Shown here piece by piece: positions 21,813-36,701 of a stretch of 64,000 nt of DNA. The stretch is from positions 14,221,001 to 14,285,000 of the forward strand of contig OZ005603.1 in NCBI GenBank assembly GCA_963930655.1, given 5' to 3'. Position numbers and translations under genes: made by a program. This stretch comes from Myrica gale. Taxonomy: Eukaryota > Streptophyta > Magnoliopsida > Fagales > Myricaceae. Position 1 is the first letter of the stretch; each line of letters opens with the position of its first letter. A model generated the notes under the pieces. It did no database searches and was not told the DNA's origin. It saw nothing but the letters and a program-made list of their open reading frames with translations.

Positions 21813-24800
21813 ATGGACAATGGGGATATCGAGAGCGCGGAGGAAGAGTCCCCGGAGCAGATTGGCGGGCGCAAGTACCGCCCCGTGGTGGCCAACGATC
21901 GCGCCGTGCTCGAGATGTCCTCCATGGAGCCTGGATCTTCCTCCGCCGTCTCCGCCACCTTTTCGGATCGCCAAGCTTCCCTCAAGTACATCCCTCTCTC
22001 TCTCTCTCTCGCTACATGATTATGTTCCCTACAAATGATTCTTCATTTCAAGAATTGCAATGCAATTGTCTCCATATAGGGTAATGAAGTTGTGGTACCT
22101 GTATGTGATGGGATTGTTGTCTCTAATTTTATTTCTTAATGCCGTGAATCTCTTTTACTCCTAAATTTATTTCTTCGCATAGCATCTCTTTTACTGAGTA
22201 CCGTAAGTTCGGCTCGAGACAAAACATCATATTAGCAGGCCTTATGGCTTCGTATATGAAGTTTACTGGAACCTAACTTGTGTGGATGAGTTCTTACATT
22301 TGATTTAATCTTAGGCGTTTCTGTCATAATGTGCTAATTAGCTTATAGCTGTTCTTAGAATCCAATAAAGATTGGTTATGGTATATATCAGCAATCAATT
22401 GCGATGGACACCATAATGCATGCTAAAGGATGTGAGCCTAATGTTTCAAACCCTTCACTAAAGGTGAAGTGGAATTTCAGCTCTACCTCACTTTCTTGAA
22501 GCTCAGAATTCAGAAACACGGGCAATCGTCAAATAACAATTTTTTTTTCTTTCCATTACATTCCATCCTTTATAAACTCCTAAGCACAATTGAAGCAGAA
22601 TGCAAAGTCCAGTTCATTCCATCTTAATTCAGTGATTGCTTATCATTCTTTTCCTTTATAAACTTCCGGGAACACTGCATAGTGAACAATGATTGTTAAT
22701 TAATAAAGCTCAGTTTATTCTCTATTTGAAACAAGGGTGCTCGAGAATGTAAAATGACAGAATTTACAAGTCTTGTCTGATCTCTTTTATCTGATTGTGG
22801 CAGGAAAATCAAAGTAGGCACACAGGCAAACAACAGTGCTGAACTGAAAGAAGGGTCTCTGCCAACACATGTACAAGCCAATGGCACCCAAGGAGAATCA
22901 AAACTGGAATTGTTTGGTTTTGATTCTCTTGTCAACATTCTGGGTCTCAGGAGGTGCATTATTGTGCTTTTTCCTTTTTGTTTTTGAATTTACTCCATCC
23001 TGTTGTTCGACGATGTTGAAATTCAGTTTCTTATTCAGTATGACAGGGGAGCAGATCCCCGCTTCTTCTAGTCCTAGAGAGGGCGAGGATGTCTCTATTA
23101 CCAGTGGCCGACCAAAGGTAAATGATGGTTTCATGAGCATTATACTGTTTGCTTGCATTGTGGCGGTATGCTTCATTTTGGGTAGAAATGGTTGGTTCAT
23201 TTCAACAATTTGAACAACAGCCTAAGAATTGATGAAACAGCAGTCTAATGGAAAGATTTTTGGATTTTGCCTGGATATTTATTGAGGCCTAAATGCGGAA
23301 TATTCTTTCTTGGGTGGTGTTAAGTGAAAGAAGTATGATATTGTTTTCTCCATAATCTAAAGGGCTGGTCCTTCTTTCATTGATTTCATCTCAGTAGAGC
23401 CTAAGCGAGTATTCTCTCTAAACATTGAATTTAGAGGTGTGGAGCAGAGGGGTATTTGCTTTGTGGTGTGTTCCTTTGTTTTGGTTGACTCTTGATTTGG
23501 ATGTGAATATTATATTACATTGCTCTTTGGTTACTTGACCTTGGGCAATGCACTGTACTAGCATTCTAACACTTTTCTCCTTTCATCGCATTGCGTGCAG
23601 CCTGCTGATGTCAAATTGGGTACTCTGATGGGTGTGTTTGTCCCATGCTTGCAGAACATACTGGGAATTATCTACTACATACGATTTTCATGGTGACTCT
23701 TATATTGCCTATTGTTTATATGCCAACATTGAAGTTTGATTTTAATTGGTTGCAGGGCATACATGCATATAAATTCGTATATAGTCTCAGTTGTAGTTGC
23801 TGTTTATAATTCTAAGATAGCACCTGCTGGAATTTCTGTGGCAATTGTTAATTTCTTTTTTTGATAAGTAAGAAAAAAATTTATTGAAGAATAAAAGTGT
23901 TAACAATAGAAAAGACTATATAGAGAACAACTAAAGCATACAAGCTAAAAAGCTATTGAAATCCGAAAGAGTCAAAAAGGAAAACCCAACACCGAATTTG
24001 CCCATAAAAAAAGAGACTGCAACATATGTCCCTTTAAGAACACCAACGAAGACGCCTTATTATCGAAACATCTACTGTTTCTTTCCCTCCATAAACACCA
24101 CCAAATACAGGAGGGTATCATCTTCCAAACCACCAAAGTTGTCAGGTCATCAAATTTCCTCTTCCAGCATAACAAAACCTTTGCCACCCTTCTAGGCATA
24201 ACCCAAGAAAGATTTAGCATGGAAAACAAATGTGACCACAATCCTTTAGCTACCAAAAATTGAAGAAGAATATGATCCATAGACTCCGCATCACATCTAC
24301 ACAAATAACACCAATCAAGTACGCAAATGCCTCACTTTCTTAAGTTGTCTATGGTCAGCACCTTCCCATGAAACGCCTCCCACACAAAGAACGAGATTCG
24401 CGAAGGTGATAAAGTCCTCCACAACTGTCTCCAAGGGAAAACCATAGCAGAATCACCCACAAGAAGTCCATACATAGATTTTACTAAGAAGGAACCATTC
24501 TTAGAACCCAGCCAAAGCAACATGTTAGGAACACCGCTTCTTATTGTCGTTGAGTATAGAAGAGAAAAGAAATTCATGATCATTCAACTCCCAATCATTA
24601 ATGGTTCGAACAAACTGAACATGCCATACAGACACACCAGAGGTCACATCTAAACAATTCTCCACTACTGCATCTTGATTCCTGGAAATAGAAAAAAGAT
24701 GAGGAAACGCTAACATCAAAGCTTTTTCTCCACACCAACAATCATACCAAAAGCAAACTCTAGTGCCACTTCCCACCAAAAATTTAGTATTGGCGAAAAA

Positions 24801-27800
24801 GAAATTCCACCCCTTGGAAATATACTTCCATAAACTCACACCATAAGACCCACGTCGCTCAAGAGTCCTCAACCACCCACCGCACTTTCCTTACTTTGCT
24901 ACAATAATTGACTTCCATAAAGTATCCGTCTTAGAAACAAATCTCCACAACCACTTTCCTAATAAAGCTTTGTTATATAAAGTCAACCTTCTTAAACCCA
25001 ATCCACCCACAGAAAGTGGAGAACAAATTTTGGCCCAACTAACAAGATGGAACCTATGATCATCACCACCACTTCCCCACAAGAAGTTCCTTTGTAACTT
25101 TTCCAACCTATTTGCCACCACTGTAGGGATTGGAAAAAGAGACATGAAATAAGTAGGAAGACTAGCCAGAGTAGATTTGATCAAAGTAATCCGACCTCCC
25201 TTAGATAAATATAGACACTTCCAACCCGCTAATCTTTATTCTATTCTCGCAAGTATCCCATCCCAAATGTCTTATAAAAAAAAAGTATCCCATCCCAAAT
25301 GCGAACACTCTTAAATTTGGCTCCAAGAGGAAGCCCAAGGTATGTATATAAATAGAGATAAGCCTATTTTGGTGCATTTTTCATTTCTGTTTCTCATTTG
25401 ATCTATTTAGCGCACAATTCTTACATAGGAGATTATTCTTTATGACTACTGGCTTTTCGTTATTGAACTTTTGTTAATCGCAAGTTTTAAACTCACCATA
25501 CAAATAATTATAATCATGGGCATAATTGCTGTTTATATCGTGGAAAGAAATTTTTAGATTCAGCTTGATAAAATGAGGTGATTTAGACAATAGAAGAAGG
25601 GGGTAAAATGGCCTATGCAATCAATTTTACAGGTTAGTCAAATGGTTTGCATTTCTCTGTATGAATCATATCAGAACCTTGCTGCGCAGAATTAATGCTT
25701 CTCATTGTTTCTTGTGAACCTGCCTCATGTTACTAGAGAAAAAAAAGCTCCAGGGTGGAAGATCGAAACCACCTAAAGTGGCCACTAGAATTGTCTATAT
25801 TATAACAAAAAAGGTTAGATTTGTGGCTTATTGTTCTTTGTGGTCTCCAACATACTGTTGTTTGACTTAGACATTACCTTCTTGTGGAGAAAATTTATGA
25901 ATCACTATTTTAGGGGCCACTTGTAAACTACCTAAGGCGTTATACTGGAGATATATTCTCATTCAATTAGGGGGAGCAACTTCATTAGTAGGAAAAGGGC
26001 AATCCTCCTAGTTGTTTTAAGCCGTATGTTTGAGAAGAAAAAGGAGAGAGAGAGAGAGAGCAGTGGAAAAGAAGTTAGATATGGTATATTACTCTAATTT
26101 ACCTATTTTTGACTGGATCCTGAACAGTTATCTTCTTTAGTGATGTGTCTTTGCTGTGACTTTCTGTAAATAACTGAATTTGCCTTTTCTCCTTGGACAA
26201 ATTATATGGTAGTGATTGTTCTTTCTCTAATTGTGAGAATTGCAGGATTGTCGGTATGGCTGGCATAGGCGAGTCGTTATCGCTGGTTTCTTTCTGTGGT
26301 TTGTGTACTTTTCTGACTGGAATATCACTGAGTGCTATTGCAACTAATGGTGCAATGAAGGTAGACATTAGCAGAAATTTCCTTCCTAGCTGTGCTTGTG
26401 TCCTATTGCTTTTTGGGCGATGACTCTCATCATGATGAAAGAAAAATGGCTTGCTCTTTCAAGTATACATAATGGTTTAGAGCAGATATTAGAGAATGAC
26501 TATCTGCAAGGACTTCTGTGACTAACATAGTAGTTGCTAACATGTTATTATTAGCAAGTCTGGAAGAAATAGGGCAGTTTCTTATTCCTGGCAATAAATC
26601 AGTAACGGAATTGGGAATGTTTCTGGGATAATTTTGTGAAGGGAATACTCACTTTTTTTTATATGGGATTCATCAATGCAGATTGGTACTTAAGTTCGTT
26701 GTATAAAATCTGGATTAGGTTAGCTAAGTGCTGATTTATATATGTTCTCTTTTTGTTGTTTTGCCCCTTATGGGCACGTAATTCACACACTTTGGGTTTA
26801 TAATTCCACGGCTTAGACTTCCATTGTACTGCTGCATTATATTGTGTTTTTCCCACTAATTGGGTTTGCCTTTGGAGAGAAAATTCACATATATCAAAAG
26901 TTTTTGTAGTGTGTTCTATAAGTTATTTTGGCTTTCACCAAATTGTTCATGATGGAATTAAGGTAAAGTGATCTTGGTTAACTTCTTTGCATCTAGGGTG
27001 GGGGACCATACTATCTCATTGGTCGTGCCCTTGGTCCAGAGGTTGGAGTTAGCATTGGATTATGTTTTTTCCTCGGGAATGCAGTTGCTGGAGCTCTGTG
27101 AGTGTATTCTATGAATTAAATGTGATAGCACCATGATATATTCCCTTGAAGTGCTTGGAATGATGGGGTTTGGGCATGTCTTATTCTATTAATTACTTCG
27201 TGTCTTACAGATACAGGATCTCTCTCTCTCTTTCTTGGTTTTTTCCCCTATGTTTAAACTTCGCTCTTTCATGTGTTTGTGGTTCTAGGTATGTGCTGGG
27301 AGCTGTTGAAACCTTTTTGAAGGCTGTGCCAGCTGCTGGGATATTTAGAGGTTATCATTGAGATTATTTTTGATAAGTTGTTATCATTGAGATTATATCA
27401 TGGTTGTTTGTATCCTTTTGTACATAATATTCTTGAGCCTTCTATTTCACACCAATTGTTGATAGATTACAATTTGAGTGCTTGTCTTTTATACATTTCA
27501 TTTCTCAGCAACAAAGCTATGGTACTAGTATTGTCGTTGCTATTTTGACCTTCTAAAGATATAGTAAAAAGCTTTGTTGATGGTTAGCTATGCTTATGAT
27601 TCTAGTGTTTCTTCTCCTTGATGGAGGAAGAAATTTCCTATGATTTAAATGGTTTTGCTATTCAAATAGTTTGTGAAACTTGGACTTTTTTTTTTCTTGG
27701 CGTGAAACTTGGACTTTATTGGCTCATGACGACGCAGATGATATGATGCATTTTACATATATGTTTTGAGTCCCATGTTAGTATGTAGTTAGTGAAATTG

Positions 27801-30800
27801 AAGTTTATAAGTGACATTAACATTTGGGAATAAACGGCTAGCATTTCTGTAGATCGGAACAAATGATATTGAGTCCATCTAGTAATTGTATGTGGCACTA
27901 AGGCATTGCTACCACAAATTCCCACTAGGGCATCAAGGTTTTGAATGGGGCCAATTGTGTCCCCAAGACTGAAGTATTTTATGTTATGACCCACATCTGG
28001 TGGGTGGATTGTGAAGCCATTCTGTGGGCTTGTGTTGAGTTCCACTTTAGCTGTATACTAGGTACAATTGGCCTTTATGTGCAATTCTTAGGAACTTTAA
28101 TTATTCTAGTAGTCCTCTTGGAATGTGTGTGTGTGTGTTTGTGTATTTATATACTCTCCCATCGTGTGTTTTAAATATGTACGTGTCTGCATTTAATGAT
28201 CTGCACCCTGCATAGTTAAAAAATTGCTGATATCTGTTTTTGATGGTTGGCACTGAAAAACAAAGCATGCCATGCAAGGACATCAAAATTTTACCGTACT
28301 AATTTATTTGTTTGTCTGTTCATGTTGTCAATGCAGAAACCATCACAAATGTTAATGTCACATCAGTTGAGCGGGTAGAAAGTCCAAGTTCACATGACCT
28401 GCAAATTTATGGGATTGTTGTGACTATCCTCCTTTGCTTTATTGTATTTGGAGGTGTGAAAATGATCAATCGGGTTGCACCAGCTTTTCTTATACCTGTT
28501 GTATTCTCGTTGTTCTGCATATTCATCGGGATCTTTTTGGCACGGAAGGATAAACCTGCAGGTGTGTATTTTTCAACTTTTCTGTTTTGGGGAAGACCTC
28601 TCTGTGTGTCTCTCTATCTCTTCTTTAGCATGACACTTTCTGATGGTAATGCGGTCAGGTTGAGAGCATCAATAAACATGCTTAAGAACCTTTTGGGTGA
28701 ATTTCTTATACATCGTTATCTGGTTAATTCTCTTTGGGCCCAGATCAATGTCTACAAGAATTCAAGATGACCTGTAGGTGTACAGCTTATCTGAGTGTCA
28801 CCATGGAGTTTTCTTGAAATATAGCACACTCGATAAAAAATTGGCAGAGTATTCATCAGCATGCCTCCTCCTTTGTGTGAGTTACTTTGAGGATGACCCC
28901 ACTTGTAATGAGAGAGATTAGATGTTGGTGTGCTGTTATCACTCCGACTTCTTCATTTTCAAGAATTGAGATACTTGGTGTGTCATACTTATGGGTAGTG
29001 CTAGTTTGTCCACTCTTGCTGTTGAGGTGCCTTCTGGCATATCATTTTCTTTTCGGCTAAGATGTTCTGCACTGATTTTCCTTTTTTTTATGCTGTTCCA
29101 AATATAGTTCACTTCTGACTGAAAAACACAACCTTTGGCTGTTTCTTTGTACCCTAGTGGTCTTGTCAAAGTTGGATGCTTATTCTTGGTTCTTTATGGC
29201 CATGTTGGCTATATTGATGAAGTTTTTGTGGGTTTGGTTATGCACTTAGATCACTTTGAACAGTTAGGTGAGGTCTAGTGCAGCCATGTGGCCTCCGTGA
29301 ACTAAGTTCCTGAACCCACCAATCTGTTGATGAATATATTGCTCTCATTCTATTTGTTCAGCTCAGTGGTTATCTAGTGCATTTTGACAATGATTCAGAA
29401 GTCGATTAGTTTATAGGCAGGTATTCTGCTGATTGGGTCAGGTTGATTTTGGCTGTTGGTTGTATGAATAGAAGCATGTGTCTGTATTTTGAGTCTTAGA
29501 CAATTTTGACATCTGTAGCCTTGACTTTTACTTTTTATTAGATATTTTTCCTGCTTGCGTTCCTGCTTAGTCTGGAATATGTTTGGTGGAGGGATCAAAT
29601 AAATTATATTCTGTTGCAATATTTGGTACAGTTGGAATCACAGGCTTGAGTTCAGAATCATTCAGAGACAATTGGAGTCCGGGTTATCAGAATACTAATG
29701 AGGCTGGTGTTCCTGATCCTGAAGGACATGTATACTGGAATTTCAAGTAAGTAGTGAGTCAATTTTGTAAGTTATAAGTCTTGAGTCAATTTTATGAGAT
29801 ATGTGCTTGGTCTGTGGGTTATATCATTTAGGGATCTGATGCTATTTCAACAGGACCAATTAAGGATGTTCATCTTAGGGTTGGTGGATCTGGGCCTCCA
29901 GATTATGTTTTCTCAATCATAGTTGGATGATTCAATGGTTCATCTCTGTTAGCCATTTACCTACATGTCATTTGATTAGCCGAAGAAAGTACATTTCGCA
30001 TAAATTTTACTATATTGTTTTCTTCGTCGATGTGGAACATTCTCGTGGATGTTACGGAGTCTTTGCTAATAATCTCATGTATTTGACTCCTTCCTACCAC
30101 AACTTCCAGTAATACGAAGTGACCCAGTATCCCGTGCATCGTTCTCAGACGAGAATCAGAATTTCCATCTGATGGTTCTGCTTTTATATTGCACTCCCTA
30201 TTAAATGACTCATGTAATTTTTAATTTTATAACAATATATTGTTTCATTTCGTACTTTTTTCAGTGCATTGGTCGGTCTTTTCTTCCCTGCTGTAACAGG
30301 GATTATGGCAGGCTCAAATCGATCAGCTTCACTGAAAGATACTCAACGTTCAATTCCCATTGGAACATTGGCTTCAAGTCTCACTACTACTGTAATGTAT
30401 ATAGTTTCTGTGTTGTTATTTGGAGCCCTTGCAACCAGAGAGAAGCTATTGGCGGACAGGTATTTATATCTCTTTTATGTAGCATTTGTTGCACAAAAGG
30501 CTCATACCTTTTGAGGCGATCTGTTTATATCGTGTGATCTATTACTTAACTGATTAAGAACTAAAATGAAGAGCAATGAAGCAAGTGGTCTTTGCCCAGT
30601 TGGCGTCGCCTTCCCCCATTAACAAACAGCTGCAGTTTGAGATACTGGATGCAATTCTTTTTCTGTATGTCGCTTATATTGTATTTGAAAAAGAAACTGC
30701 TACGAACAATGAGGAATTTCGTTGAAACAAGCTAGAAAAGAGGGGAAAAAACTTTGGAGTTCTAAATTGCTGAATTAATAGTTCTTTCAAATTGCAAAGC

Positions 30801-33800
30801 CAGTATCATATATTTCTCCAATAAGTCAGGTCAGCTTGAAATTCTTTGTACTTAATGATTTCATGAACAATATATGATGAACTGTTGCAGAAGATTGTCT
30901 CGTCAGATTTGTATAACCTAGGGCACATGGTCATCTATTAGATAACCCAATCAATCATGATAGTCTACTGTGGTTTGGTGTGTGCGCGGTAATAAAGGAA
31001 AAAAATGAACAATCTTGCATACATCAGAGTGCGGTAGACAATCATATTGATGTGAACAGATAGCAATCACCCATTCAAAAAGGGACCGATCACTGCATTC
31101 AGGACTTGAGTCCTGTAGTCTTGAGATTTTTTGTCAATAGAAAGCCACAGGAAAGGAAGGAAATGAAGGAGCATTGCAAAAAAGCGTTTTCAAGAGGATC
31201 TCTTGCTTTAATGCCATGCCAGAGTTTGCCATCCAGTTCGGATCCCACGGATTCTTGACTGAAGATCATGAAAAGGCCCACCTTTATGGCAGTTTCTGAA
31301 GCAGTGCAATGAATGGACTGGCCATAACACCTACTGCAGATGAACTCCACAGCAGGGAAGGAAGTCCGCCGACTGTGATGTGGTGGCTAATGAAAATGTT
31401 GTCTCTCACATCCTTAGATAGGGGAGCATGCACCAATGATAGCTCCAGGCAAAAGAGAAATCCTAGATCTCTGGAGAAGGATGGTAGGAACCTAGATGCC
31501 ATGCGGTTAGGCGGCATGTGAGACTGCTATGTGCTTGAGGCTACACATGAGACTCATGTACTAGTGGAAGGAGGGATGGATAGGATGGCAGGGTGAAGCA
31601 GAGGGCGAGGAATCTGGTGGGGGGGGGGGTTTGAGAGGCCTGGATAGCCAAAAGTAGTAAATCTAGGATCCAGCATCCAAAGAGAATAGAAAAAGGAACA
31701 AAAGAAAAGGAAAAATAAAAGAGAAGAGAAGAAGGGGGAAGGGGAGGCAGGGACTTTGTGAAGGGCATGCGGCGACAGTGGATCACAACAGTGGGAAGCT
31801 GGGGAAAGCGTTTGACTAGTAGCCTCTGTTTACTTGGATTATTTGTGAAGAGTATAGCAAAATTAACTGGAAGGAATTTTATTTTATTATTTGAAGAAAA
31901 ATTTCATAGGGTGGATAATCTCTGTAGAATAAGATTAGCAACATTGTTGAACAGTCTGTCTTTGGGAGTGAGATAGTACAAAGAATGCCATCCTTATACA
32001 GCAAAGGTCGAAAGATATACAATATTATGGATGGATAAGTAAAATGCATGGAGAAGTAGAAGTAGAAGTACACAGATATTGCGCGTCATATGAATTACAT
32101 TGGTATTATCCACAAACAATAAATCAAGTTAGTTTTTCGGACTTGGGTGCAATCCAGGACATCAATTTCTTCCGTTTCTACAAGCAATAAATTATTGAAA
32201 GGGTGTACCAGAAGGTTATAAAACACAAGGCATAAATGACTTGCACCTAGATCATGCGTGGCTTGCACCCTTCTCATTGGTGTGCATTCAGCCTGAAATG
32301 TATCATAAGTCGTACATTACATCTTTAGGTTAAGGACATATCAACTCCCCCAAGTCATACTTGATGTATAAGAATATATTTTGGTGAGTTGCATGGTATC
32401 TTCTTGCTTCTAGTCTATGGTCTTGAATATCCGGTTGTTAATTGTACTAGGAATTTAGACTGCTTAATTAGTTGTTGTAGTACTCATTTAATTGATTTCT
32501 AAGCGCTTTCTTAATCAACAATTCTTTTTAGCTATCAATCTTTTGTCTATTGTGAGTAAATGTACATAGTATCTTCTCAGATTCTAGTACCTTTGTGTCA
32601 ATGAATACGCTAGGGAAAACATTTTTATGTATGTTAGTTAAGCTATGAACTCTTTAACTTTATGAGAGCTGAAATGAGAGTTTTATCCAGGCTGCTTACA
32701 GCTACTATTGCTTGGCCTTTCCCGGCCGTTGTTTACATTGGGATCATTCTTTCAACATTAGGGGCTGCCCTCCAGAGCTTGACAGGTGCCCCGCGCCTTC
32801 TTGCAGCAATAGCCAATGATGAAATCCTTCCTATTCTTAACTACTTCAAGGTTGCAGATGGTAGTGAGCCTCACATTGCTACCCTCTTTACGGCGTTCAT
32901 CTGTATTGGATGTGTTGTAATTGGAAACATGGACCTTATCAGCCCGACTGTGACTATGTTTTTCCTTCTATGTTATGCGGGTGTGAACTTATCTTGCTTC
33001 CTTCTTGATCTTCTTGATGCTCCCAGCTGGCGTCCTCGGTGGAAATTTCACCACTGGAGCCTCTCTCTTCTTGGAGCATCACTTTGTATAGGTTTGCTTC
33101 CTTTTCTGTTTCTTATTCGTACATTTGTTTTCAATTATCTTTGGCTGTCTATTTGAATCACTTTGGCAAAGAAAATCAGGTGAAAGCTTTGGCCATGGAG
33201 GACCTAGGTGCTGGCTGTGGAAGCTATTAGATTCTTGTTATGAGTTTTGTTATTGGGTGCACACTCAGGGAGATGTAGCCTCCTTTTAATATCCCTATTG
33301 ACCCTTTATCTTTCCATTTTTAGAAATATGATCCCATATCCCATCTCTTAAAGGGCCTGGTTACGTCTTACGAATTCCTTGGAAACTGTTTACTATGACG
33401 TTAGATGGTTTAGTCAATTGTGCAAGAGTGGCTAAATGATTCATTTTCAAGAAAATCTGAGGCTTGTCTTTGTAGTGATGGATATTAGTTTGTCTATGGG
33501 GTAAATATGTGTTCCAGGAATACGTAAAACGGTAAATATTTTTATCATTTGGTAGCCACTTTGATGTTTCTAGCGGAGTATCTTCTCCAGGGGACATTTT
33601 GCTAATTTTGCCAGTGGGTTCTAGTGCTGGTGTGATATCCTCTGATCCTCATATTTACGTGGTACTTTTGTTTTGAATGCAGTGATCATGTTTTTAATCT
33701 CATGGTCCTTCACTATAGTGGCTTTAGCCCTCGCAAGCCTTATATATTATTATGTGAACATTAAAGGAAAAGCTGGGGATTGGGGTGATGGTTTCAAGAG

Positions 33801-35124
33801 TGCATATTTCCAGCTAGCTCTTCGCAGTCTTCGATCACTCGGAGGTGTGTATACTTCTGAAAAAATATAACATGACTTTACTCTTGATGATTTCCAAATC
33901 TGATTGAATTGAGAAAATAACGTGTGCTGTGCTTTAGAATTTGGTGGGTTTCTCACTTCTTTGTCCATGTATGTGTCTTGTAGAAATATATGTATAGTGC
34001 ACTTTTGAATAACACTTATCTTTATATTTGCAGCAAGCCAAGTGCACCCCAAGAATTGGTATCCAATCCCCCTGGTGTTCTGCACGCCATGGGGTAAACT
34101 GCCTGAAAATGTACCTTGCCATCCGAAACTTGCTGACTTTGCAAACTGCATGAAAAAAAAGGGCCGGGGAATGTCGATCTTTTTCTCCATACTAGATGGT
34201 GACTATCACGAACTTGCTGAGGATGCCAAAACTGCCTGCAAGCAGCTAGGTGCCTACATCGACTACAAGCGTTGTGAAGGTGTAGCAGAGATAGTTGTAG
34301 CGCCTAGCATGTCTGAGGGATTCCGTGGTATTGTCCAAACCATGGGCCTCGGCAATCTCAAGCCGAACATTGTGGTAATGCGGTACCCTGAAATATGGCG
34401 TCGTGAAAACTTAACTGAAATACCTGCCACCTTCGTTGGAATAATAAATGACTGCATCGTTGCAAACAAGGCAGTAGTTGTTGTTAAGGGTCTTGATGAA
34501 TGGCCCAATGAGTATCAGAAACAGTATGGTACAATAGATCTGTATTGGATAGTTAGAGACGGTGGTCTCATGCTTCTCCTCTCTCAGCTTCTTCTTACGA
34601 AGGAGAGCTTTGAGAGTTGTAAGATTCAAGTCTTTTGCATTGCAGAGGAGGATTCTGATGCAGAGGTACTCAAGGCTGATGTGAAGAAGTTTCTGTATGA
34701 TCTTCGTATGCAAGCTGAAGTGATTGTTATAACAATGAAATCATGGGATGCTCAAGTAGAGGGTGGACCTCAGCAGGATGAATCACTGGATGCATTCGCT
34801 GGTGCACGACAGCGGATTGCTGGATACATGGCTGAGATGAAGGCCACAGCTGAGAGAGAAGGAAGCCCGCTGATGGCCGATGGAAAGCCCGTTGTAGTGA
34901 ATGAGCAGCAGGTGGAGAAGTTTCTGTACACGACTTTGAAGTTGAATTCAACAATATTGAGATACTCTAGAATGGCTGCTGTTGTGCTTGTGAGCCTACC
35001 GCCACCTCCACTCAACCACCCAGCATATTTCTACATGGAGTACATGGATTTGTTGGTGGAGAATGTACCAAGGCTTTTGATTGTAAGAGGATACCGTAGA
35101 GATGTTGTTACTCTATTCACATAG
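21813..35124 (+). CDS. CCC1: Cation-chloride cotransporter CCC1 (SLC12 family)
   Basis: Thirteen exons join in frame to 986 aa: 21813-21985, 22804-22953, 23039-23117, 23601-23692, 26246-26360, 26997-27097, 27289-27350, 28337-28561, 29632-29746, 30265-30459, 32691-33091, 33683-33844 and 34034-35124. All junctions are GT-AG with matching phase. Arabidopsis CCC1 is ~975 aa. The cytosolic N-terminus (residues 1-134) has [12 protein letters not shown] and [20 protein letters not shown]. The 12-helix transporter core runs from about residue 135 ([20 protein letters not shown]) through [20 protein letters not shown] and [20 protein letters not shown] to about 620. The last exon is the cytosolic SLC12 C-terminal domain, ending [20 protein letters not shown]. 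In plants this protein moves Na+, K+ and Cl- together across endomembranes (TGN) and the plasma membrane for ion and pH balance. Intron 4 contains a LINE; the gene otherwise looks intact. Confidence 0.97.
23853..25345 (-). mobile_element. 5'-truncated LINE in CCC1 intron 4
   Basis: The minus strand reads the 3' part of a plant L1-type LINE. It begins [19 protein letters not shown], continues [15 protein letters not shown] and [13 protein letters not shown] (RT thumb), then [18 protein letters not shown], and ends in a zinc-binding RT domain ([19 protein letters not shown] .. [16 protein letters not shown]). The 3' end is a T run on the plus strand near 23857. Several frameshifts break the ORF. 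An 18-19-bp segment (AAGTATCCCATCCCAAATG) is duplicated at about 25250 and 25284 with AT-rich filler. No TSD could be defined. It lies antisense to CCC1, well inside the intron, away from splice sites. Confidence 0.85.
30460..32690. other. Large CCC1 intron 10
   Basis: A 2.2-kb intron with no recognisable coding sequence. It has a purine-rich block and a run of about ten G's near 31619-31630. It may hold an old insertion, but no termini or protein remnants could be read. Confidence 0.5.
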
Positions 35125-36701
35125 CTGTTAGCGGATTGCACTTCCTGGACCGTACACGGTAAATTACTGGCTTACTCGCTTCTTGTTCATATTGTTTCTC
35201 CTGCCGCCTTCACCAATTTTTGTAGTTAAAAGTGTTACATTCATTCTTTTCAGCATCATTGCAAAAAGCCGCATATTGTTCTTTCGTTCTTCACTAATGT
35301 AGAGATTTTTGGAATCGCATAACCCCTTTGGGAGAGTTTTTTTGTTTTGTTTGGTAAGCAATCCCTTTTGGGGAGCTTATTATTATATTGCTTGAGACTA
35401 GAATCAATATTTGCACTCGTTCGGCGCTGAAGTTGGATCAGTTTGAGACTTTGTTTTAACTTCAAGATGTACTGATGATTTTATTGAAGATATTTCTCTT
35501 TACCTGGGGACCATATTAATGAAGCATAGATGACTCTCTCTTTGTTTCTTCTCTCTCAATCATGCACTCATCAGATGATATTTACTCATTTTCACATATA
35601 AATGTTCAAGTAAATCCGTACATATTAAATGTAGACAGCTTCCTTTTTGGTTTGGTTTAGGAAGGCCAAATTTTATCTGATATAACTCTTGTTCCCCAAA
35701 ATTTGGTCCATATTCAGATTCTCTCATTCGTAATTACTTGTCCTACTTTTGCCTATCAAGTGAATTGAACTGTAACTGTTACATTTGGTAACTAGAACAT
35801 CAGTCAATTTTTTATTTTTTATTTAAAAAAACTAAAGACAGATTGTTTTGATTAATACTGTGAAATACATCTTTGGGGGATCGGATCCCTCATATATCCA
35901 GAATAAATTAGGCGAGTGCTCTAAAATATCACCAAACAATTTTGGAGGCAGCACATTGAGCTAGTTGGTGCGCTATAGTCTGCTATTTTGTTGATTGTTG
36001 ACATATTGTATTGATACCGATTGTACGGATACGGATGGATGGGTGAGATCAAAACCTCCCTCAATCTTAGCCTTTCGCTCCTCAATTGATGAGGAGTGTT
36101 GGCTTCCCTCCTTAATTGACTTGGCACGCCTTAATACTATAGGATGTATTGGAATTTAATCAAATTCATCAAACAATTTTAATACGTAAACAATTTCCTT
36201 ATAATAAAATCAGTAATTTTACTTACCCAAACAAAACAAAAAAACCCCAGTAATTTGGAAAGTATATGATGATTGTTATACCTCGTTGGAACGAAACTAA
36301 TCATTTAAACGGCATGTTATAATTGTTACTTATTTTCATTAATTTGAACTTCAAATCATTTATTATATCCAAATTAATTTATATCTACGGTTTGAAGGGT
36401 TTAGTAGTATCATGTGATTAGTCCAATTTATAAGTTCTAATCAATCAGAAGGCTTAACCATCAGAACTGTTAAGCGTTTGGAGCTTGAGGAGCCCTAAGA
36501 ACAATATTAGCTTAATTATTTGTCCGCTATGACCCATTTTTGTGGCTGAGTCAACTCATTTCTAAATCCAAATTCTCACAATACCATCAATAAAAAGCTC
36601 AAATAAAGTATGAAACTTTCTCACATCACAATAAATAAATCCGAATATGGATGATACTATTAACCTAAAAAAAAGCAAATGTTTACAAATGATTATTTAT
36701 T
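35125..36701. other. CCC1 3' flank and AT-rich intergenic DNA
   Basis: T-rich 3' flank of CCC1 followed by repeat-poor AT-rich DNA. No gene or RNA recognised. Confidence 0.5.

Noticed and set aside
23972-25184. Zinc-binding RT domain frames as host genes
   Set aside because: They are collinear pieces of one broken LINE within a CCC1 intron.
31099-31786. Several frames in CCC1 intron 10
   Set aside because: Short, no motifs, purine/pyrimidine-biased. The flanking exons join perfectly across the intron.
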